Positions 9,629 through 17,124 are shown, counted from the stretch's first letter. The stretch is DNA of 64,000 nucleotides from Bacteroidales bacterium (GCA_017620015.1 JAFZRE010000009.1:1-64000); one strand, 5' to 3'. Notes: generated by a model not told the origin, from the letters alone. Program-made: numbers and translations.

Positions 9629-10309
9629 TTATTTTATTGTTTCTGCGTGCAACGAATCCCACATCGACAAGGCTGCCACTCGGTTGTTGATACCGTACTT
9701 GTTTTCCTGCGAAAGCCACAACTTGCACCTATCCTCAATATCGGTGACAGAAATGTCCCTGCCGTTGTCCTCAAGTTCGAGGACCTTGCCCTCAAGCGAC
9801 AGCACCGCCTCCCAGCCATCATTGTTGCTAACAAGATGCAAGCAAATGCCGGCATTGTCGCCACTGCGAATTGTGACATTGTACATTCCCGACGGGAAAG
9901 GCGAACTTTCGCCATTACCGACATTGAGAACGACAGTTTCGCAACGATGACGCAGTCCTTTAGCATCCACAGCCATATCCTCCACGCGGGTCCTAAGTCT
10001 TTCGGTGCCTGGATTCTCGTCAGCCCACGCAACACCATCGATGAAAGCACGACTGTATTTGGTGTTTATGTTGCGCGGATCCAAGGCATCGGCCACCTGA
10101 AGCAAACGCACATCAATGTCGAGCATCTTGATTAGCTGCTCACTGCTGATTAGATTGCCATTCAACCTGTAACCGTTATAGAAACAAGTAACCTTGTCGT
10201 CGCCTTTGTCCCAACTATCACCAATCATAAACAAATGATGCCTTTTCCATCCATTACGCACAAAAGCGTCACTCAAAACCTGATAATTCAATCTTTCACA
10301 CTTTTCCAT
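9629..10309 (-). CDS. Hypothetical protein (226 aa)
   Basis: I do not recognise this protein. It is soluble, with no signal peptide, and mixed alpha/beta in character. The N-terminal part (LSDAFVRNGWKRHHLFMIGD, YNGYRLNGNLIS) looks like a compact domain. The C-terminal part contains a beta-rich stretch (GMYNVTIRSGDNAGICLHLV). It is 28 bases upstream of the DUF3293-like gene, so the two are probably cotranscribed. Genes of this kind often sit on integrated elements, but no integrase or relaxase is visible nearby. Confidence 0.6.
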   Translation of the reverse strand: MEKCERLNYQVLSDAFVRNGWKRHHLFMIGDSWDKGDDKVTCFYNGYRLNGNLISSEQLIKMLDIDVRLLQVADALDPRNINTKYSRAFIDGVAWADENPGTERLRTRVEDMAVDAKGLRHRCETVVLNVGNGESSPFPSGMYNVTIRSGDNAGICLHLVSNNDGWEAVLSLEGKVLELEDNGRDISVTDIEDRCKLWLSQENKYGINNRVAALSMWDSLHAETIK

Positions 10310-10359
10310 AATTACATTCTCTTAATTTTCATTTTTCTGATTTATTTTTGATAATACCC

Positions 10360-10944
10360 CTATTCATTTTCAAAATTTTCTTTCATAAAGTTAGCGACCA
10401 AACGTTCCGCCTGTTCGTTTAGGACTTCATTGAGAGACCAGTTCAAGAACCTGCGGCCAATCCATTTCCAGAAAACATCGAGTATAGAGTCCAGCGACGA
10501 TTCGTCGCCATCAATCGGCTTGAACACGAAAGTTCTATGCTGCCATATTCTTTTTACATTTATATAGTCGCTCCAATCATCAACATCTTCATCGTAAAAA
10601 CTAGCTTCAACAACAACACTCTCTTTGTTAAAAGTGTATTTATAACAAGGACTGCCACCACAACATTTAGGTGAAATATCGTCAAAACCTGGCTTTGTGT
10701 CCTTGCACTTGTCCGATTTTGCTTCTATTTCACCCCACGACGAATCTGACAGCACAATGCGACCTTCCCTCGCCAGACTGTAAAGGGCTTCCAAGCTCCC
10801 ACCGTAATAAAACCTACTCTGCGAGAAGTTCAAATTGATTGTCGGACAACCTATAGTCTCGTACATCTGCCTGCTAGACAGCTTCTTTGAATTAATAAAA
10901 TCACACAACTTATCGCTTACGACATCTTTGAAAGTCTTATCCAT
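10360..10944 (-). CDS. Hypothetical protein (194 aa)
   Basis: I do not recognise this protein. It begins MDKTFKDVVSDKLCDFINSK and has a short cysteine-rich loop (KCCGGSPC, with C at KCKDTK nearby) that could bind metal. The second half is tryptophan-rich (IWQHRTFVF, DVFWKWIGRRFLNWS). There is no signal peptide. It lies in the same minus-strand series as its neighbours, with a spacing of about 50 bases to the next gene. Confidence is in the ORF, not in any function. Confidence 0.55.
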   Translation of the reverse strand: MDKTFKDVVSDKLCDFINSKKLSSRQMYETIGCPTINLNFSQSRFYYGGSLEALYSLAREGRIVLSDSSWGEIEAKSDKCKDTKPGFDDISPKCCGGSPCYKYTFNKESVVVEASFYDEDVDDWSDYINVKRIWQHRTFVFKPIDGDESSLDSILDVFWKWIGRRFLNWSLNEVLNEQAERLVANFMKENFENE

Positions 10945-10983
10945 TTTATTGCCCTTTCATTAATTAGTTAAACATACAATACC

Positions 10984-11175
10984 TTAGCTGAAAATCTTTA
11001 TCAGGAAAAAGACAAACAGCAGAATAAACACAACCGTGAGCAATATGTAGCCGAAATCGCTACCTGCAAACAACGATGCCAAGCCCAATTCACCCGCAAT
11101 CACAAACAGCATCGGGATAAGGAACATAATCAGGAACACCACTATGAATACTTTAATTAACGCTTTCATTTTCAA
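10984..11175 (-). CDS. Small two-helix membrane protein (copy B)
   Basis: This 63-aa protein consists almost entirely of two membrane helices (VFIVVFLIMFLIPMLFVIAG and YILLTVVFILLFVFFLIKIF) joined by a loop, LGLASLFAGSDFG. The 61-aa protein at 13708-13893 is a clear paralog with the same loop motif. Each copy lies near a related 75-aa protein, so the two types seem to belong together. The AAA ATPase gene and its palindromes sit between the two sets. Function is unknown. Confidence 0.7.
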   Translation of the reverse strand: MKMKALIKVFIVVFLIMFLIPMLFVIAGELGLASLFAGSDFGYILLTVVFILLFVFFLIKIFS

Positions 11176-11289
11176 TTAGTTTTTAGTTATTATTCATTTT
11201 TAATTCACTTCGATACAAGGCCGTGCATCCCCTGACCTGTGCCGTTTTGGTGGCACAAGTTGCGCAGTTTTGCAACAAATGGCTTGCTA

Positions 11290-11517
11290 TTATCTCACAT
11301 ACGGGTCTCGGTATTTTTCAGCAATCCTAAGGAGTTCGCAGTAGAGGTCATCGTTGCGCATATAGATGTTGTGGTCGTGTGCCCACTTGTCGATGACCTC
11401 CTCGAGCGACTTGTTTCCAAACTTGCTATCGACCAGATCGGCAACAGCATTGCTTTCACTCAAACCCGAGATGGCGTACCCTGCAGCCATCAATCCTAAA
11501 TCTCTTAAAAAGTCCAT
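11290..11517 (-). CDS. Small 75-aa protein (copy B)
   Basis: The protein starts MDFLRDLGLMAAGYAISGLS and contains SLEEVIDKWAHDHNIYMRND, then LLRIAEKYRDPY. The 75-aa protein at 13453-13680 shares the pattern: MNFLEDLAAAGLGFAAGR, SLEDLIKAYAEK, a Y-x-x-N-[ND] block, then LHRIASKY. Length and layout match, so they are paralogs. The glycine/alanine-rich N-terminus may be an amphipathic or membrane-associated helix. The stop of the 60-aa gene upstream lies only 6 bases before this start. Function is unknown. Confidence 0.65.
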   Translation of the reverse strand: MDFLRDLGLMAAGYAISGLSESNAVADLVDSKFGNKSLEEVIDKWAHDHNIYMRNDDLYCELLRIAEKYRDPYVR

Positions 11518-11522
11518 GATCC

Positions 11523-11705
11523 TTAATTTTTAATCAGTTTTTCATTATTTCCAACGCTTTTTAAAGCAAATTTATCGATATGCCAATAAGTTCCAGTTAA
11601 AAATCTTCCGAAACTATTAGCCACCTTAATATAAGGGCAAGCGTGCGACAGAACTTTTGTCTCGTCGTACGAACTTTTTCCTAAACTTATTTTTCTTGCG
11701 TCCAT
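11523..11705 (-). CDS. Hypothetical small protein (60 aa)
   Basis: I chose the ATG at 11705, giving MDARKISLGKSSYDETKVLS; a longer reading would need a TTG. The gene ends 6 bases before the 75-aa gene, consistent with one transcript. No domain is recognised. It could be a genuine small gene of the same cassette or a remnant; there is no paralog near the second cassette. Confidence 0.4.
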   Translation of the reverse strand: MDARKISLGKSSYDETKVLSHACPYIKVANSFGRFLTGTYWHIDKFALKSVGNNEKLIKN

Positions 11706-11956
11706 AACTTTTTTAATTAACAAATTAAACAATCCATCAATTCACATCGTTTTCCCACCGTAGCGTTATGTTGCTCGGTTGGAGCGGTTCAAGACCGTCT
11801 CTTGATGCTAAAATTCTCAAAGAACTTTCTTTCCTATTGGAAATCAATGCAAAGTAAGGCAAAATTTCCGATACGACCAAATTTTTTGGCAATTATTTTC
11901 AAACTTTTTTGCATTTACTTAAAAATCAGTACAATACCTAGTATCTATTATAATTT
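11706..11956. other. Intergenic region upstream of the small-protein set
   Basis: This stretch of about 250 bases lies between the 60-aa gene and the first palindrome. A minus-strand TTACTTTG near 11851-11860 may be a weak -7 box for the small genes. Otherwise I see no gene or strong structure. Confidence 0.4.
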
Positions 11957-12014
11957 ATGCTGTCCATAGACAGCATTTTAAACACAAAAGTGCTGCTTAT
12001 AGGCAGCACTTTAT
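11957..12014. repeat. Two palindromes 33 bp apart, downstream of the AAA/DUF4143 gene
   Basis: ATGCTGTC-CATA-GACAGCAT at 11957-11976 is a perfect hairpin. AAAGTGCTGC-TTATAG-GCAGCACTTT follows at about 11987-12014. The TGCTG cores start at 11958 and 11991, 33 bp apart. The second unit nearly matches a palindrome on the other side of the ATPase gene (13390-13417). Either could act as a terminator, but having two phased copies plus matching copies upstream suggests a repeat system. Confidence 0.85.
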
Positions 12015-12062
12015 ACATTTGAAAAAATATGGGTTTTCAAATCTTTGCGAATATATCTAGTT

Positions 12063-13262
12063 CTAATACCCAAATCCAATCGCCCACAGCGGCAACTTGC
12101 TTCTGTATGGCGTTTCTATGTCATCGGCAAGAATGTATGAGTTGGGTATGTCTGGAATTTGATCGTAGGTTTTGCCCGAACCGCCAACTTCGAAGATGTA
12201 CTTGCCGTCAACCTTGAAGTCTCCGTTCTTTTTGCCGTATTCAACCTTGTGGGCAAACGAAAGCTGGTTCACCGCGTAGGTTTCCCGCGCTGTTCCGATG
12301 TCAACAGTCCGCGACGACAACGCATAAAGCATATTGCTGTTTTCGAGATATATCTTGTCGGGCTTCTGCATCTTCTTCACGCTGGTAAGGTCGGAAAACA
12401 GCAGGTTCAGCATCTTAGACCTGCCAAGATGATAAAGGTACTCGACTACCGTATTTCTGTTTATACCTATTAATTTTGCCATCTTCGTAGCATCGACAGT
12501 GAACGGCACCGTTGACGACAGCACTTCCATCAACGCCTTGAGTTTCCGCACATTGCCAATGTCAACCCTGCATAGTTCGGGCATTTCCACTTCAAGAACC
12601 ATATTCACCACCTGCTCTACAGATGTGTAATAGTCGCGTTTGTTGTCCATATAGAACGGATAGTACCCAACCTTCAGGTACTCCTTGAAATTGGGCACAG
12701 GCAAGCAATTTTTGTTCACTTCGTGGCAAAGGTCGGCTGGATTTTTCAGCAATTCCTCAAGCGGACACACAGGAATCTTTATTTTCTTGTAAAACAGCAG
12801 GAATTCCCGGAACGAAAGTCCCTGCATTGTATATGGTATGCACCGTCTCGACAAGTCGGCATCGCCATTCAGCAACTGCAACAGCGACGAACCGCTGAAG
12901 ACGATCTTTATTTCGGGATATGTGTCGTATATTTCCTTTATCTCCCTGCTCCAGTTTGGGTACTTGTGAACCTCGTCGAGGAAAAGACTCTTGCCACCGT
13001 TGATGCAGAAGGTTTCGGCAAGTTGCAACAGAGAGTGAGACGAAAAATACACCGAATCGAGCGAACAATACAATGCCTCCCGCGTATAAGCCGGATAATT
13101 CTTCTTGATGTACTGCTTCATAAGCGTCGTCTTGCCGACACCCCGTGGCCCCTGAATGGAGATAAGCCTTGCATCCCAGTTTATTTCGTCCATTAGTTTC
13201 CTGACTATCGCCGTGGATGTATTGGCTAACATCCTGTCTTGCTTTGCAAATAGTGTTTCCAT
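12063..13262 (-). CDS. AAA ATPase with DUF4143 domain
   Basis: This 399-aa cytosolic ATPase belongs to the family widely expanded in Bacteroidetes, whose cellular role is unsettled. Walker A is QGPRGVGKTT (about residues 38-47), Walker B is KSLFLDEVHKY, and the sensor-1 region is IKIVFSGSS. The C-terminal half (VRKLKALMEVLSSTVPF, IGINRNTVVEYLYHL, DKIYLENSNMLYAL, GDFKVDGKYIFEVGG) is the DUF4143 winged-helix and nuclease-like region. The gene stands alone with its own promoter. Palindromes with a 32-33 bp period lie on both sides, and paralogous small-protein sets flank it, which suggests insertion as a unit. Confidence 0.88.
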   Translation of the reverse strand: METLFAKQDRMLANTSTAIVRKLMDEINWDARLISIQGPRGVGKTTLMKQYIKKNYPAYTREALYCSLDSVYFSSHSLLQLAETFCINGGKSLFLDEVHKYPNWSREIKEIYDTYPEIKIVFSGSSLLQLLNGDADLSRRCIPYTMQGLSFREFLLFYKKIKIPVCPLEELLKNPADLCHEVNKNCLPVPNFKEYLKVGYYPFYMDNKRDYYTSVEQVVNMVLEVEMPELCRVDIGNVRKLKALMEVLSSTVPFTVDATKMAKLIGINRNTVVEYLYHLGRSKMLNLLFSDLTSVKKMQKPDKIYLENSNMLYALSSRTVDIGTARETYAVNQLSFAHKVEYGKKNGDFKVDGKYIFEVGGSGKTYDQIPDIPNSYILADDIETPYRSKLPLWAIGFGY

Positions 13263-13282
13263 ACGCCATAATTTTTCTGCCG

Positions 13283-13290
13283 CAAAGATA
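13283..13290 (-). promoter_or_regulatory. Promoter -7 box of the AAA/DUF4143 ATPase
   Basis: The minus strand reads TATCTTTG, a perfect TAnnTTTG, 21 bases upstream of the ATPase start. The three-unit repeat begins about 35 bases further upstream, so the array sits where a regulator could act. Confidence 0.65.
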
Positions 13291-13324
13291 ATAAATTTGC
13301 CTTACATGGCAAGCATATTTTTAC

Positions 13325-13417
13325 AAAAGTGCAGTTTATAATAAGCATTAAATTTGATTAGTGCAGTTTATAAACAGCAATTATACAACAAAAGTGCTGG
13401 TTATAGGCAGCACTTTT
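13325..13417. repeat. Three phased repeats upstream of the AAA/DUF4143 gene
   Basis: Units begin at 13325 (AAAAGTGCAGTTTATAATAA), 13358 (TTAGTGCAGTTTATAAACAG) and 13390 (AAAAGTGCTGGTTATAGGCA). The AGTGC cores start at 13328, 13360 and 13393, so the spacing is 32 then 33 bp. The unit nearest 13417 is a perfect 10-bp-stem palindrome; the other two are degenerate. The consensus matches the pair at 11957-12014 on the other side of the gene. Confidence 0.85.
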
Positions 13418-13452
13418 AGAAGTGTCAGGAATATTCTTCTTTTCAAAACCAA

Positions 13453-13680
13453 TTAGTACCCCGTACCATACAGCCTTTTATAGTCACATTCCTCGTACTT
13501 GCTTGCAATCCGATGCAACTGGCGGGCAAAATCGTTGTTGCAAGTATATATGCCACAGCGTTTCTCGGCGTATGCTTTGATAAGGTCCTCGAGCGACATA
13601 GTCTCTACTGAATCGCTTTTTGTTATTCGTCCTGCGGCAAAACCCAATCCCGCAGCGGCAAGGTCTTCTAGAAAATTCAT
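13453..13680 (-). CDS. Small 75-aa protein (copy A)
   Basis: The protein starts MNFLEDLAAAGLGFAAGR and has the SLEDLIKAYAEK and LHRIASKY blocks shared with the 75-aa protein at 11290-11517. It follows the small membrane protein at 13708-13893 by 27 bases on the same strand. Relative order differs between the two sets: membrane protein first here, second in the other set. It may be the last gene of the transcript that begins with the RiPP precursors, but the link is only spacing and strand. Confidence 0.65.
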   Translation of the reverse strand: MNFLEDLAAAGLGFAAGRITKSDSVETMSLEDLIKAYAEKRCGIYTCNNDFARQLHRIASKYEECDYKRLYGTGY

Positions 13681-13707
13681 AATTTAATCATTTTATTGTA
13701 AAAACAT

Positions 13708-13893
13708 CTAACTGAAAGCCTTTATCAAAAATATGATAGCCAATATGATGAACACTATGGTAAGCAGTATGTAACCGAAGTCGCTACCAGCAAACCAAGA
13801 TGCCACGCCTACTTCTCCTGCAAGTATAAATAGCATTGGTATCAAGAATATCAACAATAACACTACGATGAATACTTTTATCAAGGTTTTCAT
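13708..13893 (-). CDS. Small two-helix membrane protein (copy A)
   Basis: This 61-aa protein has two hydrophobic helices (VFIVVLLLIFLIPMLFILAG and YILLTIVFIILAIIFLIKAF) around the loop VGVASWFAGSDFG. It is a close paralog of the 63-aa protein at 10984-11175. It begins 11 bases after the amidohydrolase stop, so it could be cotranscribed with the RiPP cluster. No export or immunity function can be shown; a small membrane protein next to a peptide cluster is suggestive but not evidence. Confidence 0.7.
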   Translation of the reverse strand: MKTLIKVFIVVLLLIFLIPMLFILAGEVGVASWFAGSDFGYILLTIVFIILAIIFLIKAFS

Positions 13894-13904
13894 TTCTTTT
13901 TAAA

Positions 13905-14654
13905 TCATATTTTGCCAAACAATCTTTCAAAATTCTTATGCGACACAAGGTCCCACTCTGCCTCCGACATAGAGCCTTTTATTTCATCAACTATCTTGTG
14001 ATAAAGGTCTTCCATATTTTCTCCAGCGTAAAAAACATTATGCAAAGGATAATCCGTACCGAACATAATTCGGTCTGCAAATCCGCATTTTATCATTTCC
14101 GACACACACTCTGGCGGTGTAAATGCACAATCCGCCCATGCGTTTGGACAATGTTGCATAACGTCAATTGCCTGTTCTACTGGTCTGCTATGAGCAAGAA
14201 TAAAAATCTGTTCGGGATGCCTCTTGATGACATTCATATAACTTCCTGCATCACTTTCATCTCGACCACCAGTATGCAACAACAGAGGCACTTTCAATTC
14301 TGTTGCTTTGGCAATCACCTTTTCAATCTGCCATCCATCTGTATCCCAATTACAAAAATATCCATGAATCTTGAGACATTTCCATTGTATTCGACAATCA
14401 ATGAATTTCTCAAACCAACCATCCTCCAACATTGACGGCATCACCCAAAATACAGGCACAACCTTCATTCCTCCAATCTTTACCATTTCAAGCATCTCGC
14501 CGAGTACTTTCTCATTGTTTCCTTCGCATGTAGTTATTGAAGAAACCGCAAACCTATCTACGCCTACCTTTGTAAGAAAATCAAGTACATCCTGCGGAGT
14601 ACTGTACAAATATCTGAACTGCCCAATGTGAATATGTGAATCAAACAATACCAT
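13905..14654 (-). CDS. Amidohydrolase-family TIM-barrel hydrolase
   Basis: This 249-aa protein has the metal ligands of the amidohydrolase-2 (PF04909) type: HIH in FDSHIHIG near the N-terminus, H in LLLHTGG, H in LAHSRP and the late D in FGTDYPL. There is no signal peptide, so it acts in the cytosol. The substrate is unknown. It begins 5 bases after the small helical-protein gene that follows the radical SAM gene, so it is very likely part of the RiPP operon. It could trim, hydrolyse or decarboxylate the modified peptide; it could equally be an unrelated passenger. Confidence 0.75.
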   Translation of the reverse strand: MVLFDSHIHIGQFRYLYSTPQDVLDFLTKVGVDRFAVSSITTCEGNNEKVLGEMLEMVKIGGMKVVPVFWVMPSMLEDGWFEKFIDCRIQWKCLKIHGYFCNWDTDGWQIEKVIAKATELKVPLLLHTGGRDESDAGSYMNVIKRHPEQIFILAHSRPVEQAIDVMQHCPNAWADCAFTPPECVSEMIKCGFADRIMFGTDYPLHNVFYAGENMEDLYHKIVDEIKGSMSEAEWDLVSHKNFERLFGKI

Positions 14655-14659
14655 AATTA

Positions 14660-14914
14660 TTAGATTACAATCGGCTTAGAATTACAACAAAAAGAACTGA
14701 TCTTACAGAAACTTTCTCCCAACTCAGTTATTCTCACACCTCCGTCAACCTTTTGCACATAATTCTTTGCTATCAATTCGGAAAGCGCAATATTTATATC
14801 ACTCATTGTAAGATTCGTTCCTAATCCATAAAGAGAAGATATATCCACATAATTTTCACTTATTTTGTAGTGTAATTCTCGCAATATATTATCCATCAAA
14901 TTATTATTGTCCAT
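14660..14914 (-). CDS. Small winged-helix-like protein in the RiPP operon
   Basis: This 84-aa protein is helical with an HTH/winged-helix feel (LTMSDINIALSELIAKNYVQ, then VDGGVRITELGESF). Its C-terminus is cysteine-rich: FCKISSFCCNSKPIVI. It lies 7 bases downstream of the radical SAM gene and 5 bases upstream of the amidohydrolase. It may be a peptide-recognition (RRE-like) partner or a regulator. The cysteines could bind metal. No family is recognised with confidence. Confidence 0.6.
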   Translation of the reverse strand: MDNNNLMDNILRELHYKISENYVDISSLYGLGTNLTMSDINIALSELIAKNYVQKVDGGVRITELGESFCKISSFCCNSKPIVI

Positions 14915-14921
14915 AATATTT

Positions 14922-16388
14922 TTATTTTATCAGTCCTTTGTTTCTATATTCCTCTATCAACCTCTTGTTTAAGAAAGCAACATCGCAGAAATGCTTGCTT
15001 ACCTTGAACATATCACCACCACTCTCATTATAGTTGCGGACAAGACAACGCGCACAATAGTCGCGGGCTTCGCACTCCAAGCACTGTGGAAACGATGCTT
15101 GAGTAATCTTGCGCAATTCCTTAACTCGTGGACTTTCTTCCCATATCTCCCCAAGCGACTGCTTATAAACATTGCCCAACACATACGCCTGCCAACCTGC
15201 ACACGGATATACATCCCCGTTTGCTGTAATACAGCAGTTGTCGTAACCCACACCGCACACAGGCTGTTTCTTGTAGCGTTCCAAGTCGAAAGCAATGAAG
15301 TCGCTAACAGGCGGAGTTTCCTCTACCATTTTCTTATAGTCGATGTCGTATTCAATTATGTCACGCAAAAGTTCCTCCGTTTCCTCCAACGATATGCGAT
15401 TGGCAAGATTGTCAGTACTAAAGTCAGCCTGTGCCATCATTATATAATCGGTATATGCCTTTATCTTCAGAGTTTTTGCGTATTCCAACACTTCTGCATA
15501 GCCTTTACGATTGGCTTTCATTATAGGACACGAAATCTGTACTGGTATGTCATTCTTCACCAACAATTCTATGGCGGCTTTTGTCTTTGCGTGCGAACCT
15601 TTCACAGTGGTAATGTGGTCGTGAATTTCCGGATTCATACTATACAGAGATGTTTGTATCAACGAAAGATTCACTTCCTTCAGTGCAGGAATCTGGTCTT
15701 CGCGCAACGAAATAAGGTTTGACAGGATTGTAATTTTCAAGTCCTTCTCGCGACAGTAACGGCATATTTCTACCAAATCCTTGTGCAGAAACGCCTCTCC
15801 TCCCGAAAGAGTAACGTGCAACCCGCCCATTTCCGCATATTCATCCAATATGCTCTTCACCTTCGACAATGGCATATCGAAACCTTTGTTCTTCTTGCCA
15901 TTCGGAATATAGCAATGGATACACCTCTCGTTACAACGGCTCGACAATTCGAACTGCAAGCAGGAAATCAACGGTCGTCCCTGTACTTCCTCAAGGAAAA
16001 AATCCTGTGTGTTTTCACTTACCTTCTCCTTTGTCTGCTGTGTAAAATCAAAAGCGAAAGTTTTGGGATTGTCAACAGCATATGTAAACGACTGGTCGTT
16101 TGCATTGAGTTCATCATTTGTTTCTCCTATTACAAGAAAGTGGTCATCGGCAAGGTCGGTTATAAACTCGACAAAATCTTTACGCAGTTCATTGCGGTCG
16201 GCACCTTTATAAACATTCATCAACTTGTCAACAATGCCATCAACATCCTGCGGTTCCCGAGTTATTTGCCTTAAGAAGTCTGCGCCAGTCTCATTGTATG
16301 TGCGGTCGTGCCTCGTAAGCTGATTAGTAATGTACCCATACCTATCGGTAGTGCGGATATATGTATTTTGTGATTGTCGTACTAACAT
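14922..16388 (-). CDS. Radical SAM/SPASM peptide maturase with PqqD-like N-terminus
   Basis: This 488-aa enzyme has three parts. Residues about 1-90 (TDRYGYITNQL, YNETGADFLRQI, FVEFITDLADDHF) look like a PqqD-type recognition element that binds precursor leaders. Next is a radical SAM core with CNERCIHC (C152, C156, C159) and the glycine-rich HVTLSGGEAFLH. The C-terminal SPASM domain has CCITANGDVYPCAGW, CLECEARDYCARC and a final C, for auxiliary Fe-S clusters. Such enzymes install thioether, C-C or other crosslinks in ribosomal peptides. Two precursor-like genes lie just upstream. Which crosslink it makes cannot be read from sequence. Confidence 0.9.
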   Translation of the reverse strand: MLVRQSQNTYIRTTDRYGYITNQLTRHDRTYNETGADFLRQITREPQDVDGIVDKLMNVYKGADRNELRKDFVEFITDLADDHFLVIGETNDELNANDQSFTYAVDNPKTFAFDFTQQTKEKVSENTQDFFLEEVQGRPLISCLQFELSSRCNERCIHCYIPNGKKNKGFDMPLSKVKSILDEYAEMGGLHVTLSGGEAFLHKDLVEICRYCREKDLKITILSNLISLREDQIPALKEVNLSLIQTSLYSMNPEIHDHITTVKGSHAKTKAAIELLVKNDIPVQISCPIMKANRKGYAEVLEYAKTLKIKAYTDYIMMAQADFSTDNLANRISLEETEELLRDIIEYDIDYKKMVEETPPVSDFIAFDLERYKKQPVCGVGYDNCCITANGDVYPCAGWQAYVLGNVYKQSLGEIWEESPRVKELRKITQASFPQCLECEARDYCARCLVRNYNESGGDMFKVSKHFCDVAFLNKRLIEEYRNKGLIK

Positions 16389-16392
16389 ATTG

Positions 16393-16635
16393 TTATTCTA
16401 TAAAATTAGAAATTGTCTTCTTTGCTACATCAATTAAACATTTCTTTAATTTTTCATCACAGATTTCAATGCCAATCAACTTTTGACCTTTAGGTGTGAC
16501 CTCAATATACATTTTTGCCAACGCTTCTTTTTCTGTGACATTTTTGTCTGCATACATGCCGCTATCGTATGCGTAATATACATACCTATTTGCTTGCTCT
16601 AAAAGGGCAGGCTCATTTTTTAATTTTATATTCAT
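16393..16635 (-). CDS. Hypothetical 80-aa protein between precursors and maturase
   Basis: This soluble 80-aa protein contains EQANRYVYYAYDSGMYADKN and EVTPKGQKLIGIEICDEKLK, with two cysteines near the C-terminus. It ends 5 bases before the radical SAM start, so it is surely in the same operon. No family is recognised. Position suggests an accessory to maturation or immunity. A stem-loop separates it from the precursor genes, which would allow precursors to be made in excess. Confidence 0.65.
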   Translation of the reverse strand: MNIKLKNEPALLEQANRYVYYAYDSGMYADKNVTEKEALAKMYIEVTPKGQKLIGIEICDEKLKKCLIDVAKKTISNFIE

Positions 16636-16669
16636 CTTTCTTCTTTTTTAATTAGACTATTCAGGCTGT

Positions 16670-16699
16670 AAAGAGGCTGCTGAATAACAACAGCCTCCT
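16670..16699 (-). terminator. Stem-loop between the precursor and downstream genes
   Basis: On the minus strand GAGGCTG pairs with CAGCCTC around an 11-base loop, followed by only a short T run. It is probably a leaky terminator or processing site after the precursors. Confidence 0.6.
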
Positions 16700-16711
16700 G
16701 TTTCTTTCCTA

Positions 16712-16852
16712 CTAGCTAGTGCGTTCGCATCTCAGACACACATGTTGAGGGTTTCCAGAACCCTCATAACGATCTTTTGCAGGGCAACCAGCAGCATAAG
16801 AACCAGTAGGAAGATTCTTAGCGATCAATTCAGCTTTCTTATATTCCTTCAT
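16712..16852 (-). CDS. RiPP precursor peptide 1 (46 aa, three cysteines)
   Basis: This peptide begins MKEYKKAELIAKNLPTGS and continues YAAGCPAKDRYEGSGNPQ, ending HVCLRCERTS. It shares the first 24 residues, apart from one Thr/Ser change, with the second precursor, while the rest differs. Only three cysteines are present: C23 in AAGCP, and C39 and C42 in a C-x2-C-E motif. The conserved basic N-terminus is the likely leader that the PqqD-like domain reads; the variable part is the likely core. The radical SAM/SPASM gene follows two positions downstream. I choose the ATG at 16852 because the repeat and its upstream region coincide with the second copy. Confidence 0.85.
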   Translation of the reverse strand: MKEYKKAELIAKNLPTGSYAAGCPAKDRYEGSGNPQHVCLRCERTS

Positions 16853-16917
16853 CGTAATATAATTTAAGCATTATGCCTACTCTTTGCAGGATTTTCGGCT
16901 TTTTCCTATTATTTTTG
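16782..16917. repeat. Precursor-gene tandem duplication, copy 1
   Basis: This segment matches 16970-17105 at an offset of 188 bases, with about five differences in 136. It covers codons 1-24 of the precursor and about 62 bases upstream, but not the variable core. The duplication therefore copied control region and leader, while cores diverged or were swapped. Confidence 0.85.
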
Positions 16918-17040
16918 GCTTTCGCATTGCTTACAATCTGGGTCTGGATTATCATTAATGGCATTTACAGGGCACCCAGCAGCATAAGAACCAGAAGGAA
17001 GGTTCTTAGCGATTAATTCAGCTTTCTTATATTCCTTCAT
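16909..17040 (-). CDS. RiPP precursor peptide 2 (43 aa, three cysteines)
   Basis: This is the promoter-proximal copy. It begins MKEYKKAELIAKNLPSGS, continues YAAGCPVNAINDNPDPD and ends CKQCESQK. C23, C36 and C39 parallel C23, C39 and C42 of the first peptide, so the AAGCP and C-x2-C-E positions are kept while the loop between them changes length (12 versus 15 residues) and sequence. That is what is expected of two substrates of one maturase. It has no signal peptide and no GG cleavage motif. The export route is unknown. Confidence 0.85.
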   Translation of the reverse strand: MKEYKKAELIAKNLPSGSYAAGCPVNAINDNPDPDCKQCESQK

Positions 17041-17105
17041 TGTAATATAATTTAAGCATTATGCCTACTCTTTGCAGGATTTTCGGCTTTTTCCTATTAT
17101 TTTTA
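16970..17105. repeat. Precursor-gene tandem duplication, copy 2
   Basis: This is the partner of 16782-16917. The shared upstream block (TTTAAGCATTATGCCTACTC on the plus strand) precedes both precursor starts. Confidence 0.85.
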
Positions 17106-17124
17106 GATAAAATTCTGTCGTACA

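Noticed and set aside
11957..12014. Simple terminator pair of the DUF4143 gene
   Set aside because: The hairpins could terminate transcription, but the same palindrome upstream and the constant period argue that this is not the whole explanation.
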